Below are positions 40,457-47,218 of a stretch of DNA of 64,000 nucleotides, one piece after another. Under the pieces are notes generated by a model. The model worked only from the letters and a program-made list of their open reading frames with translations, had not been told where the DNA came from and made no database searches. The first letter of the stretch is position 1; the number at the start of each line of letters is the position of its first letter. The position numbers were made by a program, and so were the translations under genes. This DNA is from JAWVEV01 sp033856535. GTDB taxonomy: Bacteria; Actinomycetota; Thermoleophilia; Miltoncostaeales; Miltoncostaeaceae. The stretch is from the NCBI GenBank assembly GCA_033856535.1, contig JAWVEV010000190.1, positions 1 through 64,000 of the forward strand. The letters run 5' to 3'.

Positions 40457-40929
40457 CGGAGCAGGTCTTCGCGGCGGGCCCCACCGACCGGGTCCCGCCG
40501 TTCGGCTTCAGCGCGCGCTTCCGCGTCGAGCTCACCGACACCGACCTCGGCGCCGTCGTCTACTACGGGCGCTACCCGACCTTCGTGGACCGGGCGGCGA
40601 TCGCCTACCGGCGCCACCTGGGCATCACCCCGCTCGGCCCGCCGGAGCACCTGTTCGTGGTGCGCGCGATCGAGCTCGAGTACTTCAGCTCGGCCCGCTT
40701 CGACGACGAGATGGAGGTCTTCGTCCGGGCCTCGGCCGTCGGACGCACCAGCCACACCATCGAGGTGCGGATGGAGCGGCTGGACGGCGACGGTGAGGGG
40801 TCCCTGGTGGCAGCCGGGCGCCTGACGGTGGTGGGCCTCCGCGAGTACGGCGGCCGGCCGTCGCGGATGCCGCCCGAGATGCGGGAGGCGATCGAGGCCT
40901 TCGAGGGCGCCGCGCTCGAGATGCGTTGA
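40453..40929 (+). CDS. Acyl-CoA thioesterase, 4HBT hotdog family (YbgC-like)
   Basis: A 158-residue hotdog-fold protein. The 4-hydroxybenzoyl-CoA thioesterase signature is clear: ELTDTDLGAVVYYGRYPTFVDRA with the catalytic Asp, then IELEYFSSARFDDEM. These enzymes hydrolyse acyl-CoA or acyl-ACP thioesters. The start is TTG 40453, overlapping the methyltransferase stop as TTGA; an upstream in-frame GTG at 40420 lies inside that gene. It is the second gene of the coupled five-gene set. Confidence 0.85.
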   Translation: MTEQVFAAGPTDRVPPFGFSARFRVELTDTDLGAVVYYGRYPTFVDRAAIAYRRHLGITPLGPPEHLFVVRAIELEYFSSARFDDEMEVFVRASAVGRTSHTIEVRMERLDGDGEGSLVAAGRLTVVGLREYGGRPSRMPPEMREAIEAFEGAALEMR

Positions 40930-41756
40930 GCGGGCGCCTCTGGGGTGAGGACCCCGGGCTCCTTGCGCCACTTGGCGCCCCGACGGACGAGCTGGCGGCG
41001 CTGGAGCGCGACCTGGTCGACGGCCTCGGCCTCCCCGAGACCGAGCTCTGGGATGCACACGCGCACCTGGGCCGCGACGCCGACGGCCACGCGCTGACCG
41101 CCGATGGCCTGCTGGCCGACCTCGACCGCTTCGGCTTCGCCGGCGCGGTCTGCTTCCCGGCCAACGAGCCGGGTGCCGACGGCCAGTTCGCGGACGCCAA
41201 TCGGCGCGTGCGCGAGGCCGCGGCGGCCTCGGGCGGGCGGCTGGTACCGTTCTGCCGGCTGGACCCGGGCATGCCCTGGGACGGCGAGCTGGCGGCGGCG
41301 CGCGAGGCCGGCGTCCGCGGGCTGAAGCTGCACCCGATCGCGCAGCGCTTCCGGCCCCCGGATGCCGCGGCCCTGGTGCGCGCCGCGACGGACTTGGGTT
41401 GGCCGGTCTTGATTCACGCTGGGTACGGGGCCCGGCCTCTCGCCGGGCCTATCCAAACCCTTCTCGCTCGCGCGCCCGGTGCTCGCCTCATCCTCGCCCA
41501 TGGCGCTCGTGGCGATGCTCGAGCCGTCGTCGAGCGGCTCGGCGATCGCGACGACGTCCTCTTCGACACCTCGCTCGCCGCGCTGCCGGACCTCGTCGGG
41601 ATCCGGCCGGAGCGGCTCTGCCTCGGGGCCGACCGGCCCTACGGCGAGCATGCCACCGCGCTGCAGCTGGTGGCGCTGGCGGCCCGGGTGGCCGGCTGGG
41701 ACGCGGACCAGCTGCGCGGCGTGCTCGGCGGCAACCTGCTCCGGTGGCTGGCGTGA
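40926..41756 (+). CDS. Amidohydrolase-superfamily metal-dependent hydrolase
   Basis: A 276-residue TIM-barrel protein. Metal ligands expected of the amidohydrolase fold are visible: DAHAHLG after strand 1, GLKLHPIAQ, VLIHAGYG, LILAHGARG and the late Asp in LCLGADRPYG. The substrate is not indicated. TTG 40926 overlaps the thioesterase stop as TTGA. Near the 5' end the sequence CTTGCGCCACTTGGCGCC resembles the intergenic palindrome family but lies in coding sequence. Third gene of the coupled set. Confidence 0.83.
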   Translation: MSGRLWGEDPGLLAPLGAPTDELAALERDLVDGLGLPETELWDAHAHLGRDADGHALTADGLLADLDRFGFAGAVCFPANEPGADGQFADANRRVREAAAASGGRLVPFCRLDPGMPWDGELAAAREAGVRGLKLHPIAQRFRPPDAAALVRAATDLGWPVLIHAGYGARPLAGPIQTLLARAPGARLILAHGARGDARAVVERLGDRDDVLFDTSLAALPDLVGIRPERLCLGADRPYGEHATALQLVALAARVAGWDADQLRGVLGGNLLRWLA

Positions 41757-42040
41757 CCCGGGCCGAGGCCGTGCGGCTGGTCGCCGCCCTGGCCCAGTGC
41801 GAGATCGCGATGGTCCGGCGAGACCCGGTGGCCGGGCCGCTGCTGGCCCAGGCCGCGCGCGCCGCGGAGGGGCTCTCGCCCGGCCCGCTGGTGGCCGCGG
41901 CCGCGCGGATGGCTCGACTGATCGGCGGCGACGCCCCGCCCGAGGCCGCCGCGGCGGGCCGCAAGGTGGCCCAGGCCCTCTGCCGCGCCGCCGTTCAGGA
42001 GGCGCAGGCCGTCCTCCTGGGAGAGGATGGCCCCCGATGA
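41753..42040 (+). CDS. Small helical protein (hypothetical)
   Basis: A 95-residue, almost wholly alpha-helical, Ala-rich protein (EAVRLVAALAQCEIAMVRRDP and RKVAQALCRAAVQEAQAVLL) with two Cys. GTG 41753 overlaps the hydrolase stop as GTGA, and its stop overlaps the next start as ATGA, the best evidence that it is a real gene. No membrane segment, signal or known domain is seen. Fourth gene of the coupled set. Confidence 0.6.
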   Translation: MTRAEAVRLVAALAQCEIAMVRRDPVAGPLLAQAARAAEGLSPGPLVAAAARMARLIGGDAPPEAAAAGRKVAQALCRAAVQEAQAVLLGEDGPR

Positions 42041-42456
42041 GCACCGAGGCGATGCGCGCGCAGGTCCTGGCGGCGAACCGGCGGTTCTACGACGCCCTGG
42101 AGTCGCTCGACATGGGGCAGATGGAGGCCGTGTGGGACACCGGGTCCGACGCGGCCTGCCTGCACCCGGGCAGCGACTGGCAGCACGGCTGGGACGACGT
42201 CCGCGCCGGCTGGGGGGCCGTCATGACCGCCACCGGCTACATCGAGTTCGAGATCCGCGACGCCCGGGCCCGGGTGGTCGACCCGGTGGCCTGGGTCACC
42301 TGCATCGAGCGGATCACGAGCTCGGGCCCGCAGGGCCCGTCGGTGGCCGAGGTGGCCGCCACCAACGTCTTCGTGCTCGACGCGACGGGCTGGCACCTGA
42401 CGGTGCACCACGCCTCGCCGATCATCCGACCGGCGCCCGCCCCGGTTGAGGAGTAG
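42037..42456 (+). CDS. SnoaL-like / NTF2-fold protein
   Basis: A 139-residue NTF2-like cone-fold protein. The N-terminal helix VLAANRRFYDALESLDMGQMEAVWDTG and the following HPGSDWQHGWDDVRAGW match the SnoaL-like group common in actinobacteria; VAATNVFVLDATGWHLTVHHASPI is the final strand pair. Members are small-molecule isomerases, hydrolases or binding proteins, and the ligand cannot be told here. It ends the coupled set and is followed by a strong palindrome. Confidence 0.82.
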   Translation: MSTEAMRAQVLAANRRFYDALESLDMGQMEAVWDTGSDAACLHPGSDWQHGWDDVRAGWGAVMTATGYIEFEIRDARARVVDPVAWVTCIERITSSGPQGPSVAEVAATNVFVLDATGWHLTVHHASPIIRPAPAPVEE

Positions 42457-42459
42457 CGG

Positions 42460-42485
42460 CCGCCGCGCCCGGCCGGGCGCGGCGG
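42460..42485. terminator. Bidirectional GC palindrome between convergent genes
   Basis: A perfect 26-base palindrome, CCGCCGCGCCCGG (42460-42472) followed by its complement (42473-42485), placed between the SnoaL-like stop (42456) and the ferredoxin stop (42504). It forms a strong hairpin on either strand. No T-tract is present. Confidence 0.55.
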
Positions 42486-42503
42486 ACGAGCGAGAAGTTC
42501 TGC

Positions 42504-42815
42504 CTAGGCCTTCGAGGCCAGGTACTCGGCGAGCATCTTCTCGCCGGCCGCGTGGCCCTCCTCGAAGTACACCCGGTTGATCTCCTTGAAGATCTCCATG
42601 CCGCCGGGAGCGTCGTCCTCGGCCATGGTTGCGTCGACCGGGCAGGCCTCGACGCAGGCGTCGCAGTCGATGCATTCATTCGGGTCGATGAACAGCATCG
42701 TGGCCTCGTCGTAGTTCTCCTCCCCGGGGGCCGGGTGGATGCAATCGACCGGGCAGACGTCGGCGCACGAGGTGTCCTTCGTGCCGATGCAGGGCTCGGT
42801 GATGATGTAGGCCAT
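42504..42815 (-). CDS. 7Fe ferredoxin ([3Fe-4S][4Fe-4S])
   Basis: A 103-residue FdxA-type ferredoxin. The N-terminal ligands are in EPCIGTKDTSCADVCPVDCIHP and the second cluster motif is CIDCDACVEACPVDA. The spacing C-x7-C-x3-CP matches the 3Fe-4S site and C-x2-C-x2-C-x3-CP the 4Fe-4S site. It carries electrons for oxidoreductases. ATG 42815 begins at the usual MAYIITEPC. Upstream sequence is Arg/Pro-rich and not coding. Confidence 0.93.
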   Translation of the reverse strand: MAYIITEPCIGTKDTSCADVCPVDCIHPAPGEENYDEATMLFIDPNECIDCDACVEACPVDATMAEDDAPGGMEIFKEINRVYFEEGHAAGEKMLAEYLASKA

Positions 42816-42949
42816 TGGCGGAGATTCCCTCGAGCGTGGTGGGCGCGTTCGACGCCGCTTTGCAGGGGTGGACCGCGGCGCCGCGGTCGCGGCCATGCTA
42901 CCAGCGGCCCGGGCGGCGATGCTGCCCCGCCCGGGTGTGACGAAGGGCT

Positions 42950-44068
42950 CTAGGAGCCGGTGAGCGCCGGCGCCCGGACGGCCGCCACGACGCGCTCGGC
43001 GGTCGCGAGGAGCGCCTTCGCGGCGGGCGAGTCGGGCTGCGCCGCGACCACCGGCAGGCCGTGGTCGCCGGCCTCCGCGACGGCCGACTCGAGCGGGATC
43101 TGGCCGAGCAGCGGGACGCCGAGCTCGTCGGCCAGGGTCTGGCCGCCGCCGCCCGAGAAGACCTCGTACCGCGTCCCCGTGTCGGGCGCGATGAACCAGC
43201 TCATGTTCTCGATCACGCCGGCCACCTGCAGGTTCACGCGGGCCGCCATGCCGGCCGCCCGGCGGGCCACCCGCTGGGCGGTGAGCTGCGGCGTGGTCAC
43301 GATCACGATCGTGGCCGTCGGCAGCAGCTGGGCGATCGAGAGCGAGACGTCGCCCGTGCCCGGGGGCAGGTCGACCAGCAGGTAGTCCGGCTCGTCCCAG
43401 TAGACGTCGGTCACGAAGCTGGTGAGCGCCTTGTGGAGCATCGGGCCGCGCCAGATGACCGGGCTGTCCTCCTCGGTGAGGAAGCCGATCGACATCAGGC
43501 GGACGCCGTGCGAGTCCACCGGCATGATCAGGTCCTCGACCATCACGGCCGGCCGCTGGACGCCCATCATGCGGGGCATCGAGTAGCCGTAGACGTCGGC
43601 GTCCAGCAGGCCCACCGAGGCGCCCTGCGCCGCCAGAGCGACGGCCAGGTTCGCGGTGATGCTCGACTTGCCGACGCCGCCCTTGCCCGAGGCGATCGCG
43701 ATGACGGTCGTGGCGCTGCCCTCGGCGAAGGGCGACGGCCGCGCCGGCCCGCCGGCCACGTTGTGCCGCAGCGAGCGGCGCTCGTCGTCGGTCATCGTGT
43801 CGAGGGTCACCCGCACGGTCTCGACGCCGGGCAGCACCGCCAGCGCCTCGCTCACGCGCCGCTGGATCTCGGCCTTCAGCGGGCAGCCGGCGACCGTGAG
43901 CTTGATGCCCACCTCGACGTTGCCGCGCTTGACCCGGATGTCGCCGACCATCCCGAGGTCGACGATCGAGCGGCGCAGCTCGGGGTCCTGGACCGGCCGA
44001 AGCGCGGCGATCACCGCGTCGCGGTCGATCGTGCCGCGGCCGCCCATCACATGAACATGCGGGCCCAT
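42950..44068 (-). CDS. Mrp/ApbC-type P-loop ATPase (Fe-S carrier)
   Basis: A 372-residue protein: an N-terminal DUF59 domain (about 15-90, PVQDPELRRSIVDLGMV and the Cys in VAGCPLKAEI) and a P-loop ATPase domain with IASGKGGVGKSSITANL, LLDADVYGYSMPRMMG and LLVDLPPGTGDVSLSI. Mrp proteins carry and transfer Fe-S clusters. The C-terminal CxxC that bridges clusters in ApbC is missing: ENMSWFIAPDTG has no Cys there, as in some actinobacterial Mrp. ATG 44068 is preceded by GGAGG and overlaps the upstream gene by 22 bases; ATG 44047 is the alternative. Confidence 0.9.
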   Translation of the reverse strand: MGPHVHVMGGRGTIDRDAVIAALRPVQDPELRRSIVDLGMVGDIRVKRGNVEVGIKLTVAGCPLKAEIQRRVSEALAVLPGVETVRVTLDTMTDDERRSLRHNVAGGPARPSPFAEGSATTVIAIASGKGGVGKSSITANLAVALAAQGASVGLLDADVYGYSMPRMMGVQRPAVMVEDLIMPVDSHGVRLMSIGFLTEEDSPVIWRGPMLHKALTSFVTDVYWDEPDYLLVDLPPGTGDVSLSIAQLLPTATIVIVTTPQLTAQRVARRAAGMAARVNLQVAGVIENMSWFIAPDTGTRYEVFSGGGGQTLADELGVPLLGQIPLESAVAEAGDHGLPVVAAQPDSPAAKALLATAERVVAAVRAPALTGS

Positions 44069-44682
44069 GGCTCCGCCTCCGCGAGGGTCCCGCCCCAGGG
44101 GCCGTGACCGGAGTAGATCACCGTCTCGCCCGGGATCTCGTCGAAGATCCGGGCGAGGGTGCGCATCATCGCCGTGTGGTCGCTGCCCGGGAAGTCGGTG
44201 CGGCCGATGCCCTGCGCGAACACGATGTCGCCCATCAGGGCGTGGCCCTCGGTCTTCTCCCAGGCCACGTAGCAGCCGGGCGAGTGGCCCGGGCCGGCCA
44301 TCAGCGTGAAGCGCAGGTCGCCCAGCTCGAGCTCGTCGCCCTCGACCAGCACGCGCGCCGGCGTGACCCCCGGCGTCGGCGGCGGATAGCCGAAGAGTGC
44401 CGGGTTGAAGGGCGCCGGCGCGAGGAGCCAGTCCTCGTCGCCCTGCCCCACCCACACCGGCAGCCCGCGCTCGGCCCAGATGTGGTTCTCGACCACGTGA
44501 TCCCAGTGGCCGTGCGTGTTGAAGACCGCGATCGGGGTCGCGTCGAGGCGGCTGAGGGTCTCCTCGACCCAGGCCGCGCCGCCGGCCGCCGGGTCGACGA
44601 TGAGCGCGGGCCCGCCCTGGTTCTCCGCCACCACGAAGGTGTTGGTGGCCACCGGCCCGTAGGTCCCGCCGCGAACGATCAT
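44047..44682 (-). CDS. Metallo-beta-lactamase-fold hydrolase (glyoxalase II-like)
   Basis: A 211-residue MBL-fold protein with the binuclear metal motif FNTHGHWDHV, later ligands in AGPGHSPGCYV (His), LMGDIVFAQG (Asp) and YSGHGPWG (His). The layout fits the glyoxalase II/YcbL group of thioester hydrolases. On the minus strand TAGATT ends 6 bases before ATG 44682, so the transcript may be leaderless. mrp overlaps its 3' end. It is divergent from the RpiB-family gene. Confidence 0.87.
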   Translation of the reverse strand: MIVRGGTYGPVATNTFVVAENQGGPALIVDPAAGGAAWVEETLSRLDATPIAVFNTHGHWDHVVENHIWAERGLPVWVGQGDEDWLLAPAPFNPALFGYPPPTPGVTPARVLVEGDELELGDLRFTLMAGPGHSPGCYVAWEKTEGHALMGDIVFAQGIGRTDFPGSDHTAMMRTLARIFDEIPGETVIYSGHGPWGGTLAEAEPWARMFM

Positions 44683-44747
44683 CGCTCGAATCTATCCTAG
44701 GTTCAGTCTTGGGCGTCCCCGCTCGAGCGCGACGCCGAGGAGGCGCG

Positions 44748-45203
44748 ATGAGGGTCGCGGTGGGTTCCGACGAGGTCACCTCGCTCACCGACCGGGTGGT
44801 GGCCGACCTGCGCGCGGCGGGCCACGAGGTGGAGCTCCTGGGGCCGCTCGCCGGCGGGTCCGAGGAGTGGGTCGAGGTGAGCGCGGCGGTGGCCCGGCGC
44901 GTCGCCGAGGGGGCCTGCGAGAAGGGCGTGGTGTGCTGCTGGTCGGGCACCGGGGCGTCGATCGCGGCCAACAAGGTGGCCGGCGCGCGGGCCGCGCTCT
45001 GCGCCGACGCCGAGACCGCCCGCATGGCCCGCAGGTACAACCACGCCAACGTGCTCGCGCTGTCGCTGCGGGCGACCAGCGACACCCTCGGCACCGAGAT
45101 CCTGGCCGCCTTCATCGACGAGCCCGACGGCGACGAGGAGTTCGACCGGCGCAACGTGGCCGAGGTCGAGGCGCTGGATGCCGCGCGACGGGAGGGCACG
45201 TGA
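44748..45203 (+). CDS. RpiB/LacA/LacB-family sugar-phosphate isomerase
   Basis: A 151-residue isomerase that interconverts aldose and ketose phosphates, most likely ribose-5-phosphate and ribulose-5-phosphate. Family marks: VAVGSDE at the start, the active-site loop VVCCWSGTGASIAANKVAG with its Cys, and ARRYNHANVLALSLR. The expected catalytic Cys is present. GAGGAGG ends five bases before ATG 44748. The end overlaps the next gene as GTGA. The early His of typical RpiB is replaced by Glu here (GSDE rather than GSDH), so specificity is uncertain. Confidence 0.87.
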   Translation: MRVAVGSDEVTSLTDRVVADLRAAGHEVELLGPLAGGSEEWVEVSAAVARRVAEGACEKGVVCCWSGTGASIAANKVAGARAALCADAETARMARRYNHANVLALSLRATSDTLGTEILAAFIDEPDGDEEFDRRNVAEVEALDAARREGT

Positions 45204-45955
45204 CGGTCCAGGGGCTGACGCTCGTCCCGATCGGGGTCGGGACGGCCTATGCGCGGCCCGGCGAGGTGCAGAGTTGCTACCTGGTGCGCGCCGGGGGAGC
45301 CGCGGTGGCCGTCGACCTCGGCGGTGGCACCATGAACCGGCTCCAGGACCACCTGGCTCCCGAGGAGCTCGACGCGCTGCTGATCACCCACATGCACCCG
45401 GATCACTGCGCCGACCTGCTGGCGCTGCGCGTCTACATGGCGTGGGGCCCGGGGCGGGGGCACCGCCTCCGCGTGATCGGCCCGCCGCGGCTGCGCGAGC
45501 GGCTCATCGCCTTCTCGGGCTCCGAGGGCTGGGACGCGCTGGAGTTCGAGGAGTGGGCCGATGAGGGCGGCGAGCTCGCGCTCGCCGACGGGCTCACGCT
45601 GCGCCACGGCCAGGTGCCCCACCTTCCTCCGACGCACGCGGTGCGCTTCGAGCACGGCGGCGGCGCCCTCTGCTTCGGCGCGGACTGCGGCGACAACGAC
45701 GGCCTGCCGGCGCTCGCCGAGGGGGTCGATCTCCTCCTGGTGGAGTGCTCCTTCGGCGCGGACCCCGTGCCCGAGGGCGTCCCGCACCTGAACGGCGGCC
45801 AGGCCGGCGGCATCGCGGCCCGGGCCGGCGCCGGCCGCCTGCTGCTCACCCACTGCTACCCGGAGCACGACCGCGACGCCGCGCTGGCGGTGGCGGCCGA
45901 GGCGTTCGGCGGCCCGGCCGACTGGGCGCGCCAGGGCGAGACGGTGGCCGCATAG
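45200..45955 (+). CDS. Metallo-beta-lactamase-fold hydrolase (RNase Z-like)
   Basis: A 251-residue MBL-fold protein. The metal motif is ITHMHPDHCADLLAL; further ligands are in FGADCGDND and LLTHCYPEHD, and AVDLGGGTMNRL near the start is typical of the RNase Z/phosphodiesterase-like branch. It lacks the long exosite arm of true RNase Z. The substrate is unknown. GTG 45200 overlaps the isomerase stop as GTGA. Confidence 0.85.
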   Translation: MTVQGLTLVPIGVGTAYARPGEVQSCYLVRAGGAAVAVDLGGGTMNRLQDHLAPEELDALLITHMHPDHCADLLALRVYMAWGPGRGHRLRVIGPPRLRERLIAFSGSEGWDALEFEEWADEGGELALADGLTLRHGQVPHLPPTHAVRFEHGGGALCFGADCGDNDGLPALAEGVDLLLVECSFGADPVPEGVPHLNGGQAGGIAARAGAGRLLLTHCYPEHDRDAALAVAAEAFGGPADWARQGETVAA

Positions 45956-46008
45956 GCGCCCGCTGGCGCGTCCCCCCGACGGGGCGGCGGGCGTACGTCT
46001 GGGCGAGC

Positions 46009-46233
46009 GTGGCGAGCCTGCTCCTGCCCGGCCTCGGCCACGTCCTGATGGGGCGCTTCGCCCGCGCCCTGATCTGGCTGGCGGGGACGCTGGCGATCGG
46101 GTTCATCATCCGGGAGGAGACGTCGGAGCTGTCCACGCAGCTCCTCTTCCTGCAGGCCGCGGTGAACGTCTTCGCCGCGATCGACATCTGCCTGCTGATC
46201 AAGACCCAGGGCGCGGTTCCCCGACGGCGCTGA
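46009..46233 (+). CDS. Small membrane protein (hypothetical; start uncertain)
   Basis: About 74 residues from GTG 46009. Hydrophobic segments are VASLLLPGLGHVLMG, ALIWLAGTLAIGFII and LLFLQAAVNVFAAIDICLLI. The first resembles the P-G-L-G-H motif at the start of TM2-like membrane proteins. The frame stays open upstream with codons for RRAYVWAS but offers no ATG, GTG or TTG there before the preceding stop, so the real start might be a rare codon. It lies between the MBL gene and the sigma factor. Confidence 0.5.
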   Translation: MASLLLPGLGHVLMGRFARALIWLAGTLAIGFIIREETSELSTQLLFLQAAVNVFAAIDICLLIKTQGAVPRRR

Positions 46234-46292
46234 GGGGCCCGCGAGACGGGGGTCCCGCAGATGCGCGGCGCGCGTTACGTACACTCGTGAGC

Positions 46293-46328
46293 GTGTCCGC
46301 CCCGACGACGCGCTCCCGCCCGCGGTGA
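46293..46328 (+). CDS. Putative 11-residue mini-ORF upstream of the sigma factor
   Basis: GTG 46293 opens an 11-codon frame (MSAPTTRSRPR) whose TGA at 46326-46328 overlaps the sigma-factor GTG (46325) as GTGA. TACACT at 46280-46285 lies 7 bases upstream, so translation could begin on a leaderless mRNA and reach the sigma gene only by coupling. A GTG two codons earlier is in the same frame. It is very short and may be fortuitous. Confidence 0.35.
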   Translation: MSAPTTRSRPR

Positions 46329-47140
46329 CCTTCGACCCCAAGCGGACGAGCGCGGCGGCGGCGCGCGGCGACGAAGAGGCGCGCATGCTCTGGCGGCGCT
46401 TCAAGGACCGCCAGGACCCGATCGCGCGCGACCGGCTGATCCTGACCTACGCGCCGCTGGTCAAGTACGTCGCCGGCCGCATGAGCAGCGCCCTCCCGAG
46501 CCACGTCGAGGAGACCGACCTGATCTCCTACGGCCTGCTCGGCCTGATCAGCGCCGTGGAGCGCTTCGATCCGGGCCGCCAGGTCAAGTTCGAGACCTAC
46601 GCGGTGGTGCGCATCAAGGGCGCGATCATCGACGAGCTGCGCTCGCTCGACTGGGTGCCGCGCTCGGTGCGCGCCCGGGCGCGCGAGATCGAGCGCAAGT
46701 CGGCCGAGCTCGAGCGCAAGCTGCACCGGGCGCCGACCGACGAGGAGCTGGCCGAGGCGATCGGGATCACCGTCAACGAGCTGAACACCTCGATCACCGA
46801 CATCGCGAACTCCTCGATCGTCGCCCTGGACGAGACCTGGAACGTGGCCTCCGGCGGCGAGTCGCTGGCCCTGATCGACACGATCAGCGACCAGCGCCCG
46901 TCCGACCCGGCCGTGCTGCTCGACGCCACCGAGCTGCGCGAGACGCTGGCCGACGCGATCGCGCGGCTGCCCGAGCGCGAGAAGATCGTGGTCGCGCTCT
47001 ACTACTACGACGGCCTCACGCTCCGCGAGATCGGCGAGATCCTGGGCGTCACCGAGAGCCGCGTGAGCCAGCTCCACACGAAGGCCATCCTGCGGCTGAA
47101 GGGCCGCCTGCAGGAGGATTCCGAGGCGGACGCCGCCTAG
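46325..47140 (+). CDS. FliA/WhiG-family RNA polymerase sigma factor
   Basis: A 271-residue group 3 sigma factor. Region 2 includes IARDRLILTYAPLVKYVAGRM and the -10 helix EETDLISYGLLGLISAVERFDPGRQVKF (split here by family gaps); region 3 contains PTDEELAEAI and region 4 the helix-turn-helix LPEREKIVVALYYYDGLTLREIGEILGV followed by ESRVSQLHTKA. WhiG controls development in Streptomyces and FliA flagella elsewhere; neither set is nearby. No Shine-Dalgarno precedes GTG 46325, but an 11-codon ORF overlaps it. A hairpin follows the stop codon. Confidence 0.9.
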   Translation: MTFDPKRTSAAAARGDEEARMLWRRFKDRQDPIARDRLILTYAPLVKYVAGRMSSALPSHVEETDLISYGLLGLISAVERFDPGRQVKFETYAVVRIKGAIIDELRSLDWVPRSVRARAREIERKSAELERKLHRAPTDEELAEAIGITVNELNTSITDIANSSIVALDETWNVASGGESLALIDTISDQRPSDPAVLLDATELRETLADAIARLPEREKIVVALYYYDGLTLREIGEILGVTESRVSQLHTKAILRLKGRLQEDSEADAA

Positions 47141-47147
47141 CCGTTCC

Positions 47148-47168
47148 GGGCCGATTTCGGCTCGGCCC
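47148..47168 (+). terminator. Hairpin after the sigma-factor gene
   Basis: GGGCCGA (47148-47154) pairs with TCGGCCC (47162-47168) around a 7-base loop, 8 bases after the stop. No T-tract follows. An extended -10-like TGGTAGGAT (47171-47179) comes next and may start the EF-G-like transcript. Confidence 0.45.
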
Positions 47169-47218
47169 GCTGGTAGGATGCGCGCCCTCACCGGCCTTTG
47201 TAGGGAAAGGCACAAACA

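Noticed and set aside
40961..40980. Copy of the intergenic palindrome
   Set aside because: It lies inside the amidohydrolase coding sequence and may be chance; it was not counted as a family member.
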